The notes below the pieces were generated by a model, which saw only the letters and a list, made by a program, of their open reading frames with translations, did not search any database and was not told the DNA's origin. Source: Sitta carolinensis (lineage: Eukaryota; Chordata; Aves; Passeriformes; Sittidae). Taken from it: a DNA stretch of 64,000 nucleotides. The stretch covers positions 115,123,187 to 115,187,186 of the forward strand of contig CM063283.1 of assembly GCA_032173965.1 (NCBI GenBank), given 5' to 3'. The position numbers and the translations under genes are program-made. This document shows, piece after piece, positions 1 to 10,485 of this stretch (its first letter is position 1; each line of letters begins with the position of its first letter).

Positions 1-212
1 CCTTGCCCTGAAACCACCCTAAACCCTCCTGGCCCAGCTCCTGCACTCCCTGGGGCTGTCCCTGGTGGAGCTGTCCCTTGGGATGAGCTGCAGCCCCTGA
101 GGAGTCTCCCTCAGGCTCCTCCAGCTGAACATTCCAAGTGCCTTCAGTTCCCCCCTCCAGACCTTTCCCCATCCTCTGGACACTCTGAGCAAGCTTTGGA
201 TCTCACATTGCA
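1..212 (-). mobile_element. CR1 LINE fragment
   Basis: Reverse-oriented CR1, starting with the CCACCCTAAACCCTCCTGG motif shared with 41835 and running into the 5'-ward CR1 part (TCCTCTGGACACTCTGAGCA). Confidence 0.5.
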
Positions 213-2390
213 GCTCCACATGGAAAACAACCCAATGTCCAACAGCTCAGGTAAAATTCCCAAACCCTGAGCTGCTGTTTTCCCCCTGGATTTGCCATTT
301 TTTTGCCTGTGAGTGACCAGGGACTGGGAGCTGGCACAACCCAAGTCACTCCCCAGTTTGTCTTTGGCTCTGGAGCTGCTTTGTCTTGGCTGCTGGAGCA
401 ATTCCAGCGTGTCTGGGCTCAGCTGGACCTTGCCTGGCTCCATGTGGAGCAGTTTGGGATAATCCCAGCTGAGAGCAGGAATTCCTGGCAGCAGCCATGG
501 CACTGGGCTCCTCGTGTGCTCCTGCAGAGGCAGAGTTCAGGCACCAGTGACTGATGAGACTTTTACCCATGGGCATTTCCATCTGGCAGCCATTCCTGCT
601 GGCTCAGAGGGAGCTCCTGGAAATGTCCATGTGTCCCTGCAAGGCTGTTCCTGTCTGTGCCAAGGCTGGGATGTGGCTGTCACAGGAAGGAGGATGGATG
701 TGGCTGCTTCCTGTTGATCCCATGGGACACACATGGGTGACTCTCCTTTTTGATTATCCTTTTTTTTTTTTTTTTTTCCCCCTGGACTTCCTCCTGCTGC
801 TTGGCTTTGCTCCCCAGTGCCTCAGCTTCCAACAGTGTAGCCCTTTTGCAATCCTCCAGCTCTTTTTATCTGCTCTGACTCATTTCCCTGGCCTAAACTG
901 GGTTTATTTCCCAGCCTGGTGCTCCTCGTTGAGCCCAGCACCAACAAATGGCAGCTCCTGGAGTTTGAGTCAAAGGAACTTGTCTGGGCATTGTGGTGGG
1001 GCTCTAAACCAGCTCTGATATTCTGCTTTTCTCACACAGACCATCACCAGTGTTTCCCTCTTCTTCCCACGCCTCCTCCTCTCCCACCTGGGCCCTGCAG
1101 GAAGAAATTCCAAGGAATAATTTCACAGGGACAGAGCCTGAGCTGCAAGTGATGTCTCCTGGCTTTCCATTCCTGGCCAGCCTTCTCCTGCTCTCCACTC
1201 TGCCTGCTCACTCAGAAAAGCTTTTATCCCAAATCCCAAATCATCCAGCTCGAGGAGAGACCTCCAGGATCATCCAGCCCCACCACAATTCACCCTAAAT
1301 TATGTCCCCAAGTGCTTTTGGGGGGAAAGCTGTCAGGACTGAGGACTTGAAAATGGGGAAACTGTTCCCATCTAAACATGTGTTGGGTCACCCGTTACAG
1401 CTGGAGGAAAAATAAATATTTGTGGGGATTTTTTTCCATGAAGATGAGGCTTGGGAAAGCATTCAGGAGCCATTAGTCAATGAGACATGATGGAAAGTGA
1501 AGTGATTTGCATTCCAGCTCGAGCAGAGGGACATCTGTGACAGCTTCTCCCCCAACATTTGCATCTGACTCTGCCTCTTGTCCTTATGCAAAGATCCTTT
1601 AATTACTTTTCCCCACGTTTTAGAGAAGATCTCCACACACCCCAAGATTTCTTAGTGGCACCAGAGCCTGGCTGTGCTCTCCTGCAATGTTCCAGTGCCC
1701 TGAGCCTCCCTCCAAGAGCTCCTGCTGGCAAAGCCAATAAAACAATCAGGGTTTCAACCCCTGCTGAGGAGCTGGGGTGTTATTTTAAGGGCTCTTGACT
1801 AAGGTGCTGCTGTTGGGTAACATCCTCCCATTAACTTGAGTCAGATGTTCAAGGAATTGCTTGTCATCCCAAATTACCAGTTGAGTCACAGCTGCAATGA
1901 GCCACAATATTTTTCTTCCCCACGAAGGGTTACAGGGTTTTGTGGCAAACATGGGCTGAAATTATCCTGCCCAGCAGCAAAGGGGGACTGGAGGAAAGGC
2001 AAGGGCTCCTCTTGGAGGGGTTTCTGTCAAATCCCAAAGTTCCTTGGATTTCAGACTCAGCTCTTTTTCCTGCCCGCGGGTTTCTGGGCTCATTAAAAGG
2101 GATTGGGGAGAAAAGTTTTGCCATGCCTCAAAACTCCCAGAGGGAAATGGGAAGGGATTTGGCAAAGCTTTCCCAGGAAAAGGAGGCTGTTCTCTTTTTT
2201 CCTTTGTTTCCTGGGAAACTGGCAGCAAACACTTCCTCTCTCCTAGTGCTTGTTTCCATGAAATCCTTCCTGGGGACTTCCCCCTCCTCTTCCCAAGGAA
2301 TACAAACCAGGAAGGGCAATTCTGTGACACAAATCCTTCCTTGGGACACTTCTTGGGGCTACATGGATGGGAAGCAGGTGATTGGAGTTA
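213..2390. other. No gene seen
   Basis: Mostly non-repetitive sequence of moderate GC with a poly-T run at 760-779. Open frames here have no recognisable protein features. Confidence 0.5.
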
Positions 2391-3030
2391 TCCATGAGAG
2401 AGAGAAGGTTCTGGGAAGGTTTCAGAACCCCTGGCAGGGTCTGGAGGGCTCCAGGAGAGCTGGGGAGGGACTGGGGACAAGGCAGGGAGGGACAGGGCAC
2501 AGGGAATGGCTGCAGAGTGGGATTGGATGGGATTGGGGGCAGGAATTGTTCCCTGGAGGGGCTGGAATTGCCAGAGCAGCTGTGGCTGCCCCTGGATCCC
2601 TGGCAGTGCCCCAGGCCAGGCTGGACACTGGGGCTGGAGCAGCCTGGGCAGGGGCAGGGGGCCCTGCAGGGATGGGATGCAATGGGATGGTCCCTAAAGT
2701 CCTTTCCCACCCAAACCATTCCAGGATTCTGGAGCCCCTCTGCTCTGGAGCCAGGCTGGCAGAGCTGGGAATGTTCCCCTGGAGAAGGGAAAATCCAGGG
2801 AATCCTCAGAGTCCCTTCAGGGGCTCCAGGAGAGCTGGAGAGGGACGGGCTGGAGGGACAGGAGCCAGGGAATGGCTCTGACTGGCAAAGGGGAGCTTGG
2901 GGTGGGATGTTGGGCAGGAATTGCTGGGTGGGAGGGTGGGCAGGGGCTGGGCTGGAATTGCCAGAGCAGCTGGGGCTGCCCCTGGATCCCTGGCAGTGCC
3001 CCAGGCCAGGCTGGCACAGTGACAGAGGGA
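2390..3030 (+). mobile_element. CR1 dimer, copy 1
   Basis: The first CR1 ends at about 2728 with the typical 3' end (TTTCCCACCCAAACCATTCC). It is followed directly by the 5'-ward part of a second CR1 (CTCTGGAGCCAGGCTGGC), which runs to about 3030. The same junction recurs at 45.7 and 51.1 kb. Confidence 0.8.
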
Positions 3031-3095
3031 TGGAACAGGAGGAGGCAACAGGAGAAGGAGAAGGGAAGCCCTGCTTCATCCTGATGCCTGGCTGG

Positions 3096-3306
3096 AAGCC
3101 AAAGGGGGCCCAGAATGGCCCCGGCCCCCAGGGCCCAGCCTGGGCTCAGTTCTGCTCCAGGGGCACAGGGCAGTTCCTGGGGCAATGCCAGCCCCAGCCC
3201 AGGCAGCTCCAGCCTCCTTGCTTTGCCTTCTCACTGCACCCTTGCCTTTGCTCCTGCGCCTCCAAGTTGTCCTTGGGGCCAGGCTGGAGCAGGAATTGTT
3301 TTGTGT
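3096..3306 (+). repeat. 205-bp duplicated segment, copy 1
   Basis: Nearly identical to 56018-56226, beginning GAAGCCAAAGGGGGCCCAGA and ending GCAGGAATTGTTTTGT. Its nature is unknown; it may be a piece of a longer retroelement. Confidence 0.75.
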
Positions 3307-3339
3307 CCCTGCTCTGTGCAGAGAGCTCAGCAGCTCTGA

Positions 3340-3510
3340 GTATGGAACCAGAACTGCCCCTGAAACAGCACAGGGGCTGGAACAGAGAAAAGCTCCAACT
3401 GAAGGCATGCCTGGGACAGGATCCTGGCTGGAGGTGGCCAGGAGGGATTCAGGATGGATTTTAGGGCAAGGCTCTTCCCCCAGAGGGTGCCCAGGCTCCC
3501 CAGGGAAGGG
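3340..3510 (+). mobile_element. CR1-type fragment with single GGATTTTAGGGCAAGG motif
   Basis: Shares GATTTTAGGGCAAGGCTCTT with 8875 and 37145, and the reverse complement of the motif with 41715. Plus-sense. Confidence 0.5.
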
Positions 3511-3589
3511 GCACGGTGATGCCTTCAGGTTCAGCTTTCGTATTTCTCACATTCTGTGCTGCCTTAGTGTGGGACCCTGAACTGCAGAT

Positions 3590-3815
3590 GAAGTGTCAGG
3601 AAATTCTCCTCACAGACAAAACAATCCTTTTCCAGCCCCAGAAGCAGGGACAGCCTCAGGCATGAGAAACACAAACAAGGCTTTGAAGAGAGCAAAGGGG
3701 CAGGATGAAACTTCATCACCTGGAGCTGGAATTGGACAATTAACCCCAACATGGAAATGCTCCAAAACTGATAAAAGGGTGAAAACTCCTGACTCAGGAT
3801 CCATCTGGAGAGCCC
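3590..3815 (+). mobile_element. LTR-like fragment (family A)
   Basis: Contains CAATCCTTTTCCAGCCCCAG, GATGAAACTTCATCAC and AAAACTCCTGACTC. The same blocks recur inverted at 8440-8720 and, more diverged, at 25165-25330. Confidence 0.5.
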
Positions 3816-3889
3816 AAGGTGCATCCTTTGAAGGCCTTTTAATAAATCCCTGCTTTATTCCCCCGAATTTACCCCTGCACAAAGTCCCT

Positions 3890-3962
3890 ATTAATGGAGC
3901 AATTAGGATGGCAATTATCACTTACACCCCAATTACCCAGTTCAGGGGTCATTATGTCATTA
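3890..3962. promoter_or_regulatory. Cluster of homeodomain-type ATTA cores
   Basis: Seven ATTA/TAAT cores occur in 73 bp (3890, 3892, 3902, 3914, 3932, 3951, 3959) in sequence that is neither TA-microsatellite nor a recognised transposon. A GTCATTA unit is directly repeated at the end. Candidate regulatory block; AT-rich composition alone could produce some of it. Confidence 0.25.
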
Positions 3963-4079
3963 CCTTCCCAGTCACCACGGTTGAGATTCCAGCTAAAAAA
4001 TCATCACAGACCCTTTATTTTAAAATGCCAACTAAAAACATCATGAAATACAGAACATAATGAAATACACAGTGACAGC

Positions 4080-5170
4080 AGGATTTTTTTACTGCTGTAT
4101 TACATTACAGCTAAAATTAACCTTGAAATTTAATATTTTATTTTTATCTAAATTAAATGTTTTGTAGGTTTAATTTTTTTTTTCCAAAACCAACTCTCCA
4201 CAGGGAATTTGGTTCTTTCCCAGTCTTACACCAAGTGACAAAGATTCAGATTCTTTTTCTAACCAATACCATCCCCAGTTTAAATAATCTCTTTTCACTC
4301 CTGCTGGCTGAATTCCTGAGCATGAGCTGAAGTCCCACACCAAAGTTATATTTCTGGTGTCAAAAATACTTTCCAAAAGTGGTTAATTTTAGCTCTGCTG
4401 GAACCAAGAGAGAAAAACTTGCCCAAATCAAAGATAGCCTCAGGATGGGAACAGAAAAAGGTGGGAGATTTAGAAAATAAATTAAGACAATAATTAAATT
4501 AAGAGCCTTATACTCCTCAGAACAGAGCCAGCACAAGAGCTGCTGGTTTCCTGCTAAACCAGGGAGAGACTTTGTGAAAATTGATGGAGTTTGGGGTTCA
4601 GCATTAGGAATTCTCAGCCAAGGCTGAATTTATCACACTCCCCACATGGCTTCTGCCTCATCCCAGCCACTATTCCAGGTGGAAATACTGAACATTCCTT
4701 GCCTGGACTCTGTAGGAGGAGGATTTCCTTAGGAAGAGAAAATCCTGCTCCTACAGAGTTAGGAGTTGGAGCTTTTATCAGCATGGCACAGATGGATCTC
4801 CCTGGGCTGAGCAGGGAAAAGCCAGGAGGGAAAAATCCGGGGCTGGGACAGAGTGGTTGGGAAGGGGACAAAGCCCCCAGATCCTGAGTGGTCAGAATTT
4901 GATTTTCCCATCTCTTTTTTGGGATGTGGAGCCCCCAGTGCAGAGGGAAGGACTCACCTCAGCCACCTGCAGGAGCTGGTGAAGGGGTGAGCAGGAATGG
5001 GCTCATTCCCAAGGGAATATCAGAGTCCTGTCATCCCTCAGCAGGGAATTTGGGGCTGGAAGCTCAGTTTGTCCTCCCCTGTGGAATTCAGCTTCCAGCC
5101 TGGCACTTCTTTGCAACAGCCAGTGGGGCAGGAGGTGAAATTCCTGCCCAAAATCTGGAGTGGGTGATGG
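4080..5170. other. No gene seen
   Basis: AT-rich to about 4520, then moderate GC. No recognisable repeat or coding exon. Confidence 0.5.
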
Positions 5171-5174
5171 AAAC

Positions 5175-5655
5175 TGAAACCTGGATCTCACCGTGGGATA
5201 AGGAACCTCCAAAACCTGGTTCTCACCATGGACAGGCACCTCCAAATGGACCACCATGGATAAACCCTGGATCTCACCATGGGATGAAACACACCAAAAC
5301 CTGGATCTACACCATGGAATGGAGGCACCTCCAAAACCTGGATCTCACCATGGGATGAAACAGCACCAAAACCTGGATCTCACCATGGAATGAGGCACCT
5401 CCAAAACCTGGATCTCACATGGGATGAGGCATCTCCAAAACCTGGATCTCACCATGGAATGAGGCACCTCCAAAACCTGGATCTCATCATGGGATGAGAC
5501 ACCTCCAAAACCTGGATCTCACCATGGAATGAGGCACCAGGAAAACCTGGTTCTCACCATGGGATGAGACATCTCCAAAACCTGGATCTCACCATGGGAT
5601 CAGGCACCTCCAAAACCTGGATCTCACCATGGAATGAGGCACCTCCAACTCTGCT
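5175..5655. repeat. 35-bp minisatellite, about 13 copies
   Basis: The unit contains CCTGGATCTCACCATGG followed by AATGAGGCACCTCCAAAA, with small indels between copies. Confidence 0.9.
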
Positions 5656-6935
5656 TCCCGGTGATATTGCATGGAAAATGGAGACTCTGGGTGTGCAAAG
5701 CAGGAATTCTCAGAGCTGCTGGAAGTCAGGCTGGAATCTCCTCTCGGTGCTGGCACAGCAGAAATTGGATCCAGTTTGGGATGGTGCCACCTGTCCCCTC
5801 CTGGAAAAGAGCCCCACAGGGAGCAGGAACCAACCCAGGAGCTCCAAATGTTGTTTGTGCCTTTAAACATCTCCCATTTTCCAGCTGAGCAGCAGAATTG
5901 GGAACGTGGCTGCTGGGAGCTGGAATTGCAGATCCTGGCTCCAAGAGAAGGGAAGCAAAGGAACAGGATCCAAACCCAACTCCAGTCCCTAATGGAGACA
6001 TGCACCTGTCCAAAAAAGGAGAGGTCTCTGCTGGAAAGCTGAAACTCTGGAATTCCAAGGACAAGTGTGGAAAGCCAAGAGAGTGGTTTGGATTTCAGCC
6101 TGGATATCAGCTGGAAGTAGCAGCCTTGGAACAGTTCTGAGGAGATGAGGCTCTGAAAACTCCCTTTAAGGATTAAGGATTCCCACATGGAATAAATCAG
6201 TTCCAGGCAGTTGGATTGGCCCAAACAGTGGCAAAATCCCATAATAGCAACACTTTATCATGGCAGAGAAGGAGACAGGAAAAACAGGGAGAGGAAAACA
6301 TCACAGTAGCAAAATGTGAAGTTCCAGACAGTAAAAACCTGTGGAAGGAGAATTAGGAAATAATGCTTCCTATAAAATTGTTGGGAATTCTTTTCCTGTC
6401 AGTAACGATGGGCAAACACACAAAGGAACATAAAGGAGGCTGAGAGGAACCCCCAACATTCAGACTCACAATTTTATAGGATTTTCATAGGATTTTTACT
6501 CCTATAACCAAATGCCTCAAAGTTCTCACAGTATCTGCCCCACTGGTCTCCAACCATTTGGATCTGCAGACTCCAGAGCTTCTGCCAATGAATTCTTGGA
6601 CCAAGGGTAGGAAGCTGGAACCCTGTGGCAGCATCTGCCTGCCCACATCCCCCATGCTGGATTCCAGGACTCTGCAGGGCAGGATTGGGCACTGCTGAGC
6701 CCCGTGGGGACCAGCAGAAGACACCCCAAAACTGCAACACCCCCCTTGGTTCCTGTAGCCACCCCAGGGATGCAGCAGCAGCTCTGTGGGATTCCATGAG
6801 GAGAGGGATGGCACTAAACCCCAAAGGAATTGTTTGGGATTCTTGGCACAGCAGTGTTGCCTCCCCAAGGGCTCCAGCTGGGAATTGTCAGCCCTGAGGT
6901 TGCCCTGGGGGGCTCTGGGAGGGACATCAGGAGTG
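5656..6935. other. No gene seen
   Basis: Non-repetitive by eye; no canonical minus-strand polyadenylation signal was found here for the KCNE1-like gene. Confidence 0.45.
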
Positions 6936-7188
6936 TGGAATGGGTTGGGTTGGATTGGAAGGACCTTAAAGATCATCCCCTTCCAACACAATCCATGGGC
7001 AGGGACCCCTCCCACTGCTCCAGCCCCAGTGTCCAGCCTGGCCTGGGCACTGCCAGGGATCCAGGGGCAGCCACAGCTGCTCTGGCAATTCCAGCCCAGC
7101 CCCTGCCCACCCTCCAGGCAACAATTCCTGCCCAGCATCCCACCCAGTCCTGCCCTCTGGCAGCTCCAGACCATTCCCCATCGTCCTG
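6936..7188 (-). mobile_element. CR1 LINE 3' fragment
   Basis: Begins GAATGGGTTGGGTTGG (reverse of the CR1 3' end) and runs through the CCAGCCCCAGTGTCCAGCCT core. Confidence 0.85.
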
Positions 7189-7758
7189 TCTCCAAGACCA
7201 TGGGAATGGGATGTCCTTGCCCTCCTCATTTTCCAGGTTTAGGGCAGCCAAGCATGGAAGAGCTGCTGAGAAATGCACGACCACTGTCCAAAACCTGCTG
7301 CAAAACAAACAAGTCCAAGTCCAGCATGTTCCTCCAGATCCTTGAAATAACCTTCACTCCTTGTGGAAGAAGACCATGGACCCTTTCCCATCATTTCAGG
7401 CTGGACACAGAGGCTGCAGTGGCTGCTCCTGCTGGCAGCTCCCAGATAATTTAGGGAATAAAGAATCCACGTTATCCCAGCTGGACACGTCCTGGCCCCG
7501 CTGGAAGGAAGAGCAAGGGAAGGGTGAGCCCTTCTCCCGAGAGCCAAGCCATGAAAACACGATAGGAACAGCCATGGAAGAGCAGCCCAGCAGGGAATTC
7601 ATCTCCAGCCTCTCACCCAAAGGCCTGGAGCTGGAACAACACAGGCTCCACTCAGGTGCCTTCACAGCTGCACCTGGGAAGCCTCCACCAGAGGCTCCAC
7701 GAAGGAAAACTATCCCTGGGCAGGGCAACCAGAAGGAAAATGAAACAACAACCCATTT
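7189..7758 (-). other. Proximal 3'UTR or flank of the KCNE1-like gene
   Basis: Non-repetitive sequence directly after the KCNE1-like stop codon on the minus strand; the transcript end was not located. Confidence 0.35.
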
Positions 7759-8154
7759 TCACACATCCCTGAGGACGGAGCTCGCGCTCAGCCCCTCGGT
7801 GCCGGGGTGGGTTTTGCTCTCCAGCTCCAGGAAGGCAGAGCTGTTGATGATCACAAAGGTGTCCTTGCTCTGCACGGGCAGCTCCACCCGGGGCGGGCTC
7901 AGCTTCCCCGAGTACAGGTAGTCCATGTAGTTCTCGGGCTTGCTGGACACGATGTTGCTGAGCATCATGACAAAGAGGAGGAAGCCGAAGAAGCCGACGA
8001 TGATGAGGATGTAAAAGGAGGCCATGATCTCCTCCTGCAGCTCCAGGGCGGGGTTGCTGTAGTTGTTGAACCGAAGAGCCTTCTTTTGTTCCACGAACAT
8101 GTGGAGCAAATTGGGCAGCGCCGAGCTGCTGTTGGTGTGGTTGCTCAAAGCCAT
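7759..8154 (-). CDS. KCNE1-like single-pass potassium channel beta subunit (divergent KCNE paralog)
   Basis: Encodes 131 residues with no intron. An extracellular N-terminus carries sequons at N5, N8 and N31, then comes one membrane span at about residues 44-66 with the core GFFGF (54-58), then a cytosolic tail. The N-terminus (MALSNHT), the GFFGF core and the tail (FVII, then a glutamate-rich end) align best with KCNE1, and it lies in the same orientation as KCNE1 27 kb away, so a tandem KCNE1-type duplicate is inferred. KCNE family proteins sit beside the KCNQ1 or other Kv pores and set gating. Oddities: the KCNE1 activation triplet FTL is LLF here, the basic run after the membrane is reduced to K72, and DPF is missing. 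The start at M36 of the longer frame is chosen because a 3' splice site lies 26 nt upstream. A very diverged KCNE2 is the main alternative, but KCNE2 is normally highly conserved and lacks GFFGF. Confidence 0.85.
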   Translation of the reverse strand: MALSNHTNSSSALPNLLHMFVEQKKALRFNNYSNPALELQEEIMASFYILIIVGFFGFLLFVMMLSNIVSSKPENYMDYLYSGKLSPPRVELPVQSKDTFVIINSSAFLELESKTHPGTEGLSASSVLRDV

Positions 8155-8182
8155 CGAGGCTTCCACTCCAGAGGCTAAATCT
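8155..8182 (-). other. 3' splice site and 5'UTR remnant of the KCNE1-like exon
   Basis: On the minus strand a T-rich tract ends in TTTTGTTCAG; the AG is at 8182-8181 and the exon begins at 8180. This leaves 26 nt of 5'UTR before the ATG at 8154. The same arrangement, a short UTR remnant joined to an intronless coding region, is seen at KCNE1 in this window and is typical of the family. It implies at least one non-coding upstream exon at higher coordinates. Confidence 0.65.
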
Positions 8183-8335
8183 GAACAAAACAGAGTGAAA
8201 AAGAACTGATCAGCTGAGGCCAGGGCTTTGACACCACTCCTGTCCTCTGCTCTGGGCATCCTGCACTTGGAATGTGCAGCTGGAGGAGGTCGGAGCTCAC
8301 AGTGATGCCTGGAGAGGCTGAGCTGGAGCAGAGGC

Positions 8336-8462
8336 TGGGCAGGGTTACAGGAATGAAGAGAGGGGTTTATTAAAAGGTCTTTAAAGGATTCACCTTGGGC
8401 AGAGTTAAAGGAATAAAGGAGGGATTTATTAAAAGGTCTTTAAATGATCCACCTTGGGCAGT
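8336..8462. repeat. Two-copy 61-bp tandem duplication
   Basis: TTTATTAAAAGGTCTTTAAA and CACCTTGGGCAG occur twice in order, in the presumed intron of the KCNE1-like gene. Confidence 0.8.
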
Positions 8463-8725
8463 GCAAGAGCCTGGCTGAGCTACACCCAGGATGGACCCAA
8501 AATGAACTCAGAGTCAGGAGTTTTCCCCCTTTTCTCAGCTCTGGCCCATTCCCAGCTCGGGTTCCTGGTGCAATCCCAGCCCCAGGGGATGCAGTCCCAC
8601 CCTCCCAGATTCTCTCCTCCATTCTCTGCTGTTTGCACTCGGTGGGCCCGGAGCTGCAGCGGTGCCCTTGGTTCTGGGGCTGGGAAAGGATTGCTGTGTG
8701 CCTGAGCTGGGAGAGAACGGGTGAC
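8440..8725 (-). mobile_element. LTR-like fragment (family A), inverted
   Basis: The reverse complement shares CAATCCTTTCCCAGCCCCAG and AAAACTCCTGACTC with 3590-3815. Confidence 0.45.
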
Positions 8726-8799
8726 ACTGTGTGTGCAGCTCAGGGCACTCACCAGGGCAGGCAGAATGTGGAAATTGTGAAAGGCATCAACCCAAGTTG

Positions 8800-9062
8800 C
8801 AGCTCCAACCTCTGCCCTGGCACAGGGACAGCACCCAGGAGAGGCTGGAGCTGTTCCAGGAGGGTTTAGGGTGGATTTTAGGGCAAGGCTCTTCCCCTGA
8901 GGGTGCTGGCACTGCCCAGGGAATGGGCACAGGCTGCCAGAGCTCCAGGAGCCTTTGGGCAGCCAGGGGGGCACAGGGGGGGCTGGGGGGTCTGGGCAGG
9001 GATAGGAGCAGGACTGGGTGATCCCTGTGGTTATTCCAGCTCAGGATATTCCAGGATTCCAT
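8800..9062 (+). mobile_element. CR1-type fragment, plus sense
   Basis: Carries the GGATTTTAGGGCAAGGCTCT motif and ends near ATATTCCAGGATTCC, a CR1-like 3' end. Confidence 0.5.
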
Positions 9063-9321
9063 CCTCCAGCTGCACATGTGACAGGCAGAGATCCACAGTG
9101 GCAAGTTCGGGCAGGAATTCAAGGAATCCCAAGTGGTGCTGTCTGCATGGAAAAGGGGCATTTGCAGGGCACACACAGCTCCCCCAGGCTGGTTTTGTTC
9201 TGCGGGTGATGCAGCATCAAAGTCAAAATTTGGGGATAACACTGCCAATTCCAGGGATTATCTCAGTGGAAACGGGATGAAAAGTAACTTCAGCAAGAAG
9301 AGAGGAAATGAGTACTGGGAT

Positions 9322-9480
9322 TGTCACAGAATCAAGGAATGGGTTGGGTTGGGAGGGACCCTAAAATTACCCAGAGCCCTGGCAGGGCCCCCTGCCCCTG
9401 CCCCAGGCTGCTCCAGCCCCAGTGTCCAACCTGGGGCACTGCCAGGGATCCAGGGGCAGCCACAGCTGCTCTGGGCAAAC
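9322..9480 (-). mobile_element. CR1 LINE 3' fragment
   Basis: GAATGGGTTGGGTTGGGAGG followed by the CR1 core; nearly the same length as 6936-7188 but truncated. Confidence 0.8.
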
Positions 9481-9786
9481 CATTGCCTCTAAGCAAACCA
9501 CAAAATCCTGCCATTCTGACAAATCTAAAAATGAAAAAAAAAAATAATAAAAAAAAAATCTTTGCTCCATCTTCCAATCCCACACCCAAAAATAAGCTTT
9601 TGGCAGCAACGATTTCCCAGTTTTGACAGAAATCCATGGATTGTTTTTAGCTCTCTGAATTGCCTTCTTTGAGGAGAACGTGATAATCTCAGAAAAGCTT
9701 CATGCCAATCTGCCCACGAGGGCTGGAAATCAAACCCAGCAGTTTCATCCCAAACACGCAATTTTTTGCTAATTTAAAATTATTCT

Positions 9787-9930
9787 TTTTCCTGGTGCTG
9801 GATCCCTGGCAGTGCCCCGGGTTGGACGCTGGGGCTGGAGCAGCCTGGCACAGTGGCAGGGATCCCTGCCAGGGCAGGAGGATTTTCAGGTCCCTCCCAA
9901 CAAAACCATTCCACGATTCCTTGTCTCTGT
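9787..9930 (+). mobile_element. CR1 LINE 3' fragment
   Basis: Plus-sense core GGGGCTGGAGCAGCCTGGC ending CAAAACCATTCCACGATTCC. Confidence 0.8.
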
Positions 9931-10006
9931 TTTCCTTGAGTTTCATCCTGTTTGGTTAACCAGTGTAGCTCATCGAGGGTCGTTAAAAACGAGGACACAA
10001 CCTCAC

Positions 10007-10080
10007 CTCTAGCAGCCAGAGCTCGAGTGCTTTACACCCCTGAGGGGTTGACTCTGCCTTAAATTTCCTATTTAAAAAGC
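10007..10080 (-). promoter_or_regulatory. Alternative candidate TATA-like promoter and donor for the KCNE1-like gene
   Basis: The minus strand has a TATA-like TTTTTAAATAGG (10068-10078) followed about 60 nt later by the donor GAG|GTGAGG (exon end 10007). The flanks are CpG-containing and non-repetitive, 1.8 kb upstream of the coding exon. Its support is comparable to the 13.9 kb candidate; one or both may be false. Confidence 0.25.
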
Positions 10081-10389
10081 GAGTTTAAAAAATTTAAGAG
10101 CGGGGTTGAAACAGCGCGTTTACATTTAAAACTTCGAATTAACGCAAATAAGAGAATTAAAAAAAAAAAAAATTTAAAAAGCATGGAGCCTAAAGAATCG
10201 ATCTTTCTGCCTGAGATGGAAATCCTTGGAAAAGAGAGCGCCTGACCCTGGGCCTGACTTCCAGCCTGCTGGCAGAATTGCTGCAGCTCCCTTCCCTTTA
10301 GCCATCCTGCTCGGCAGGATGTATTGTTCCTCCCCGGATGAGCCCATGACCAACGCGGCTTTCCCCTGGTGATCAGCCAGACCGCGTGT

Positions 10390-10485
10390 GACCCCATGGT
10401 CATCCATCGCATGGTCATCCATCCCGCATGGTCATCCAGCCCGCTTTCATGGTCATCCCATCCCGCCATGGTCATTCCTGGAGAG
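10390..10485. repeat. Short CATGGTCATCC minisatellite, five copies
   Basis: CATGGTCATCC recurs five times with spacers of 3-12 bp. Confidence 0.75.

Noticed and set aside
2243..3464. Frames of 278-360 residues around 2.2-3.5 kb
   Set aside because: They read through CR1 in non-coding frames; identical pieces occur at every CR1 copy.
7759..8154. Naming this gene KCNE2
   Set aside because: It lacks the conserved KCNE2 membrane and tail motifs, has the KCNE1-type GFFGF core, and lies in the KCNE1 orientation rather than opposite.
7807..8178. 123-residue plus-strand frame over the KCNE1-like gene
   Set aside because: Antisense shadow of a gene with clear family features on the other strand.
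7759..8259. Longer 166-residue start for the KCNE1-like protein
   Set aside because: The extra 35 residues cross a good 3' splice site and an intron-like T-rich tract; the ATG at 8154 matches the KCNE N-terminus.
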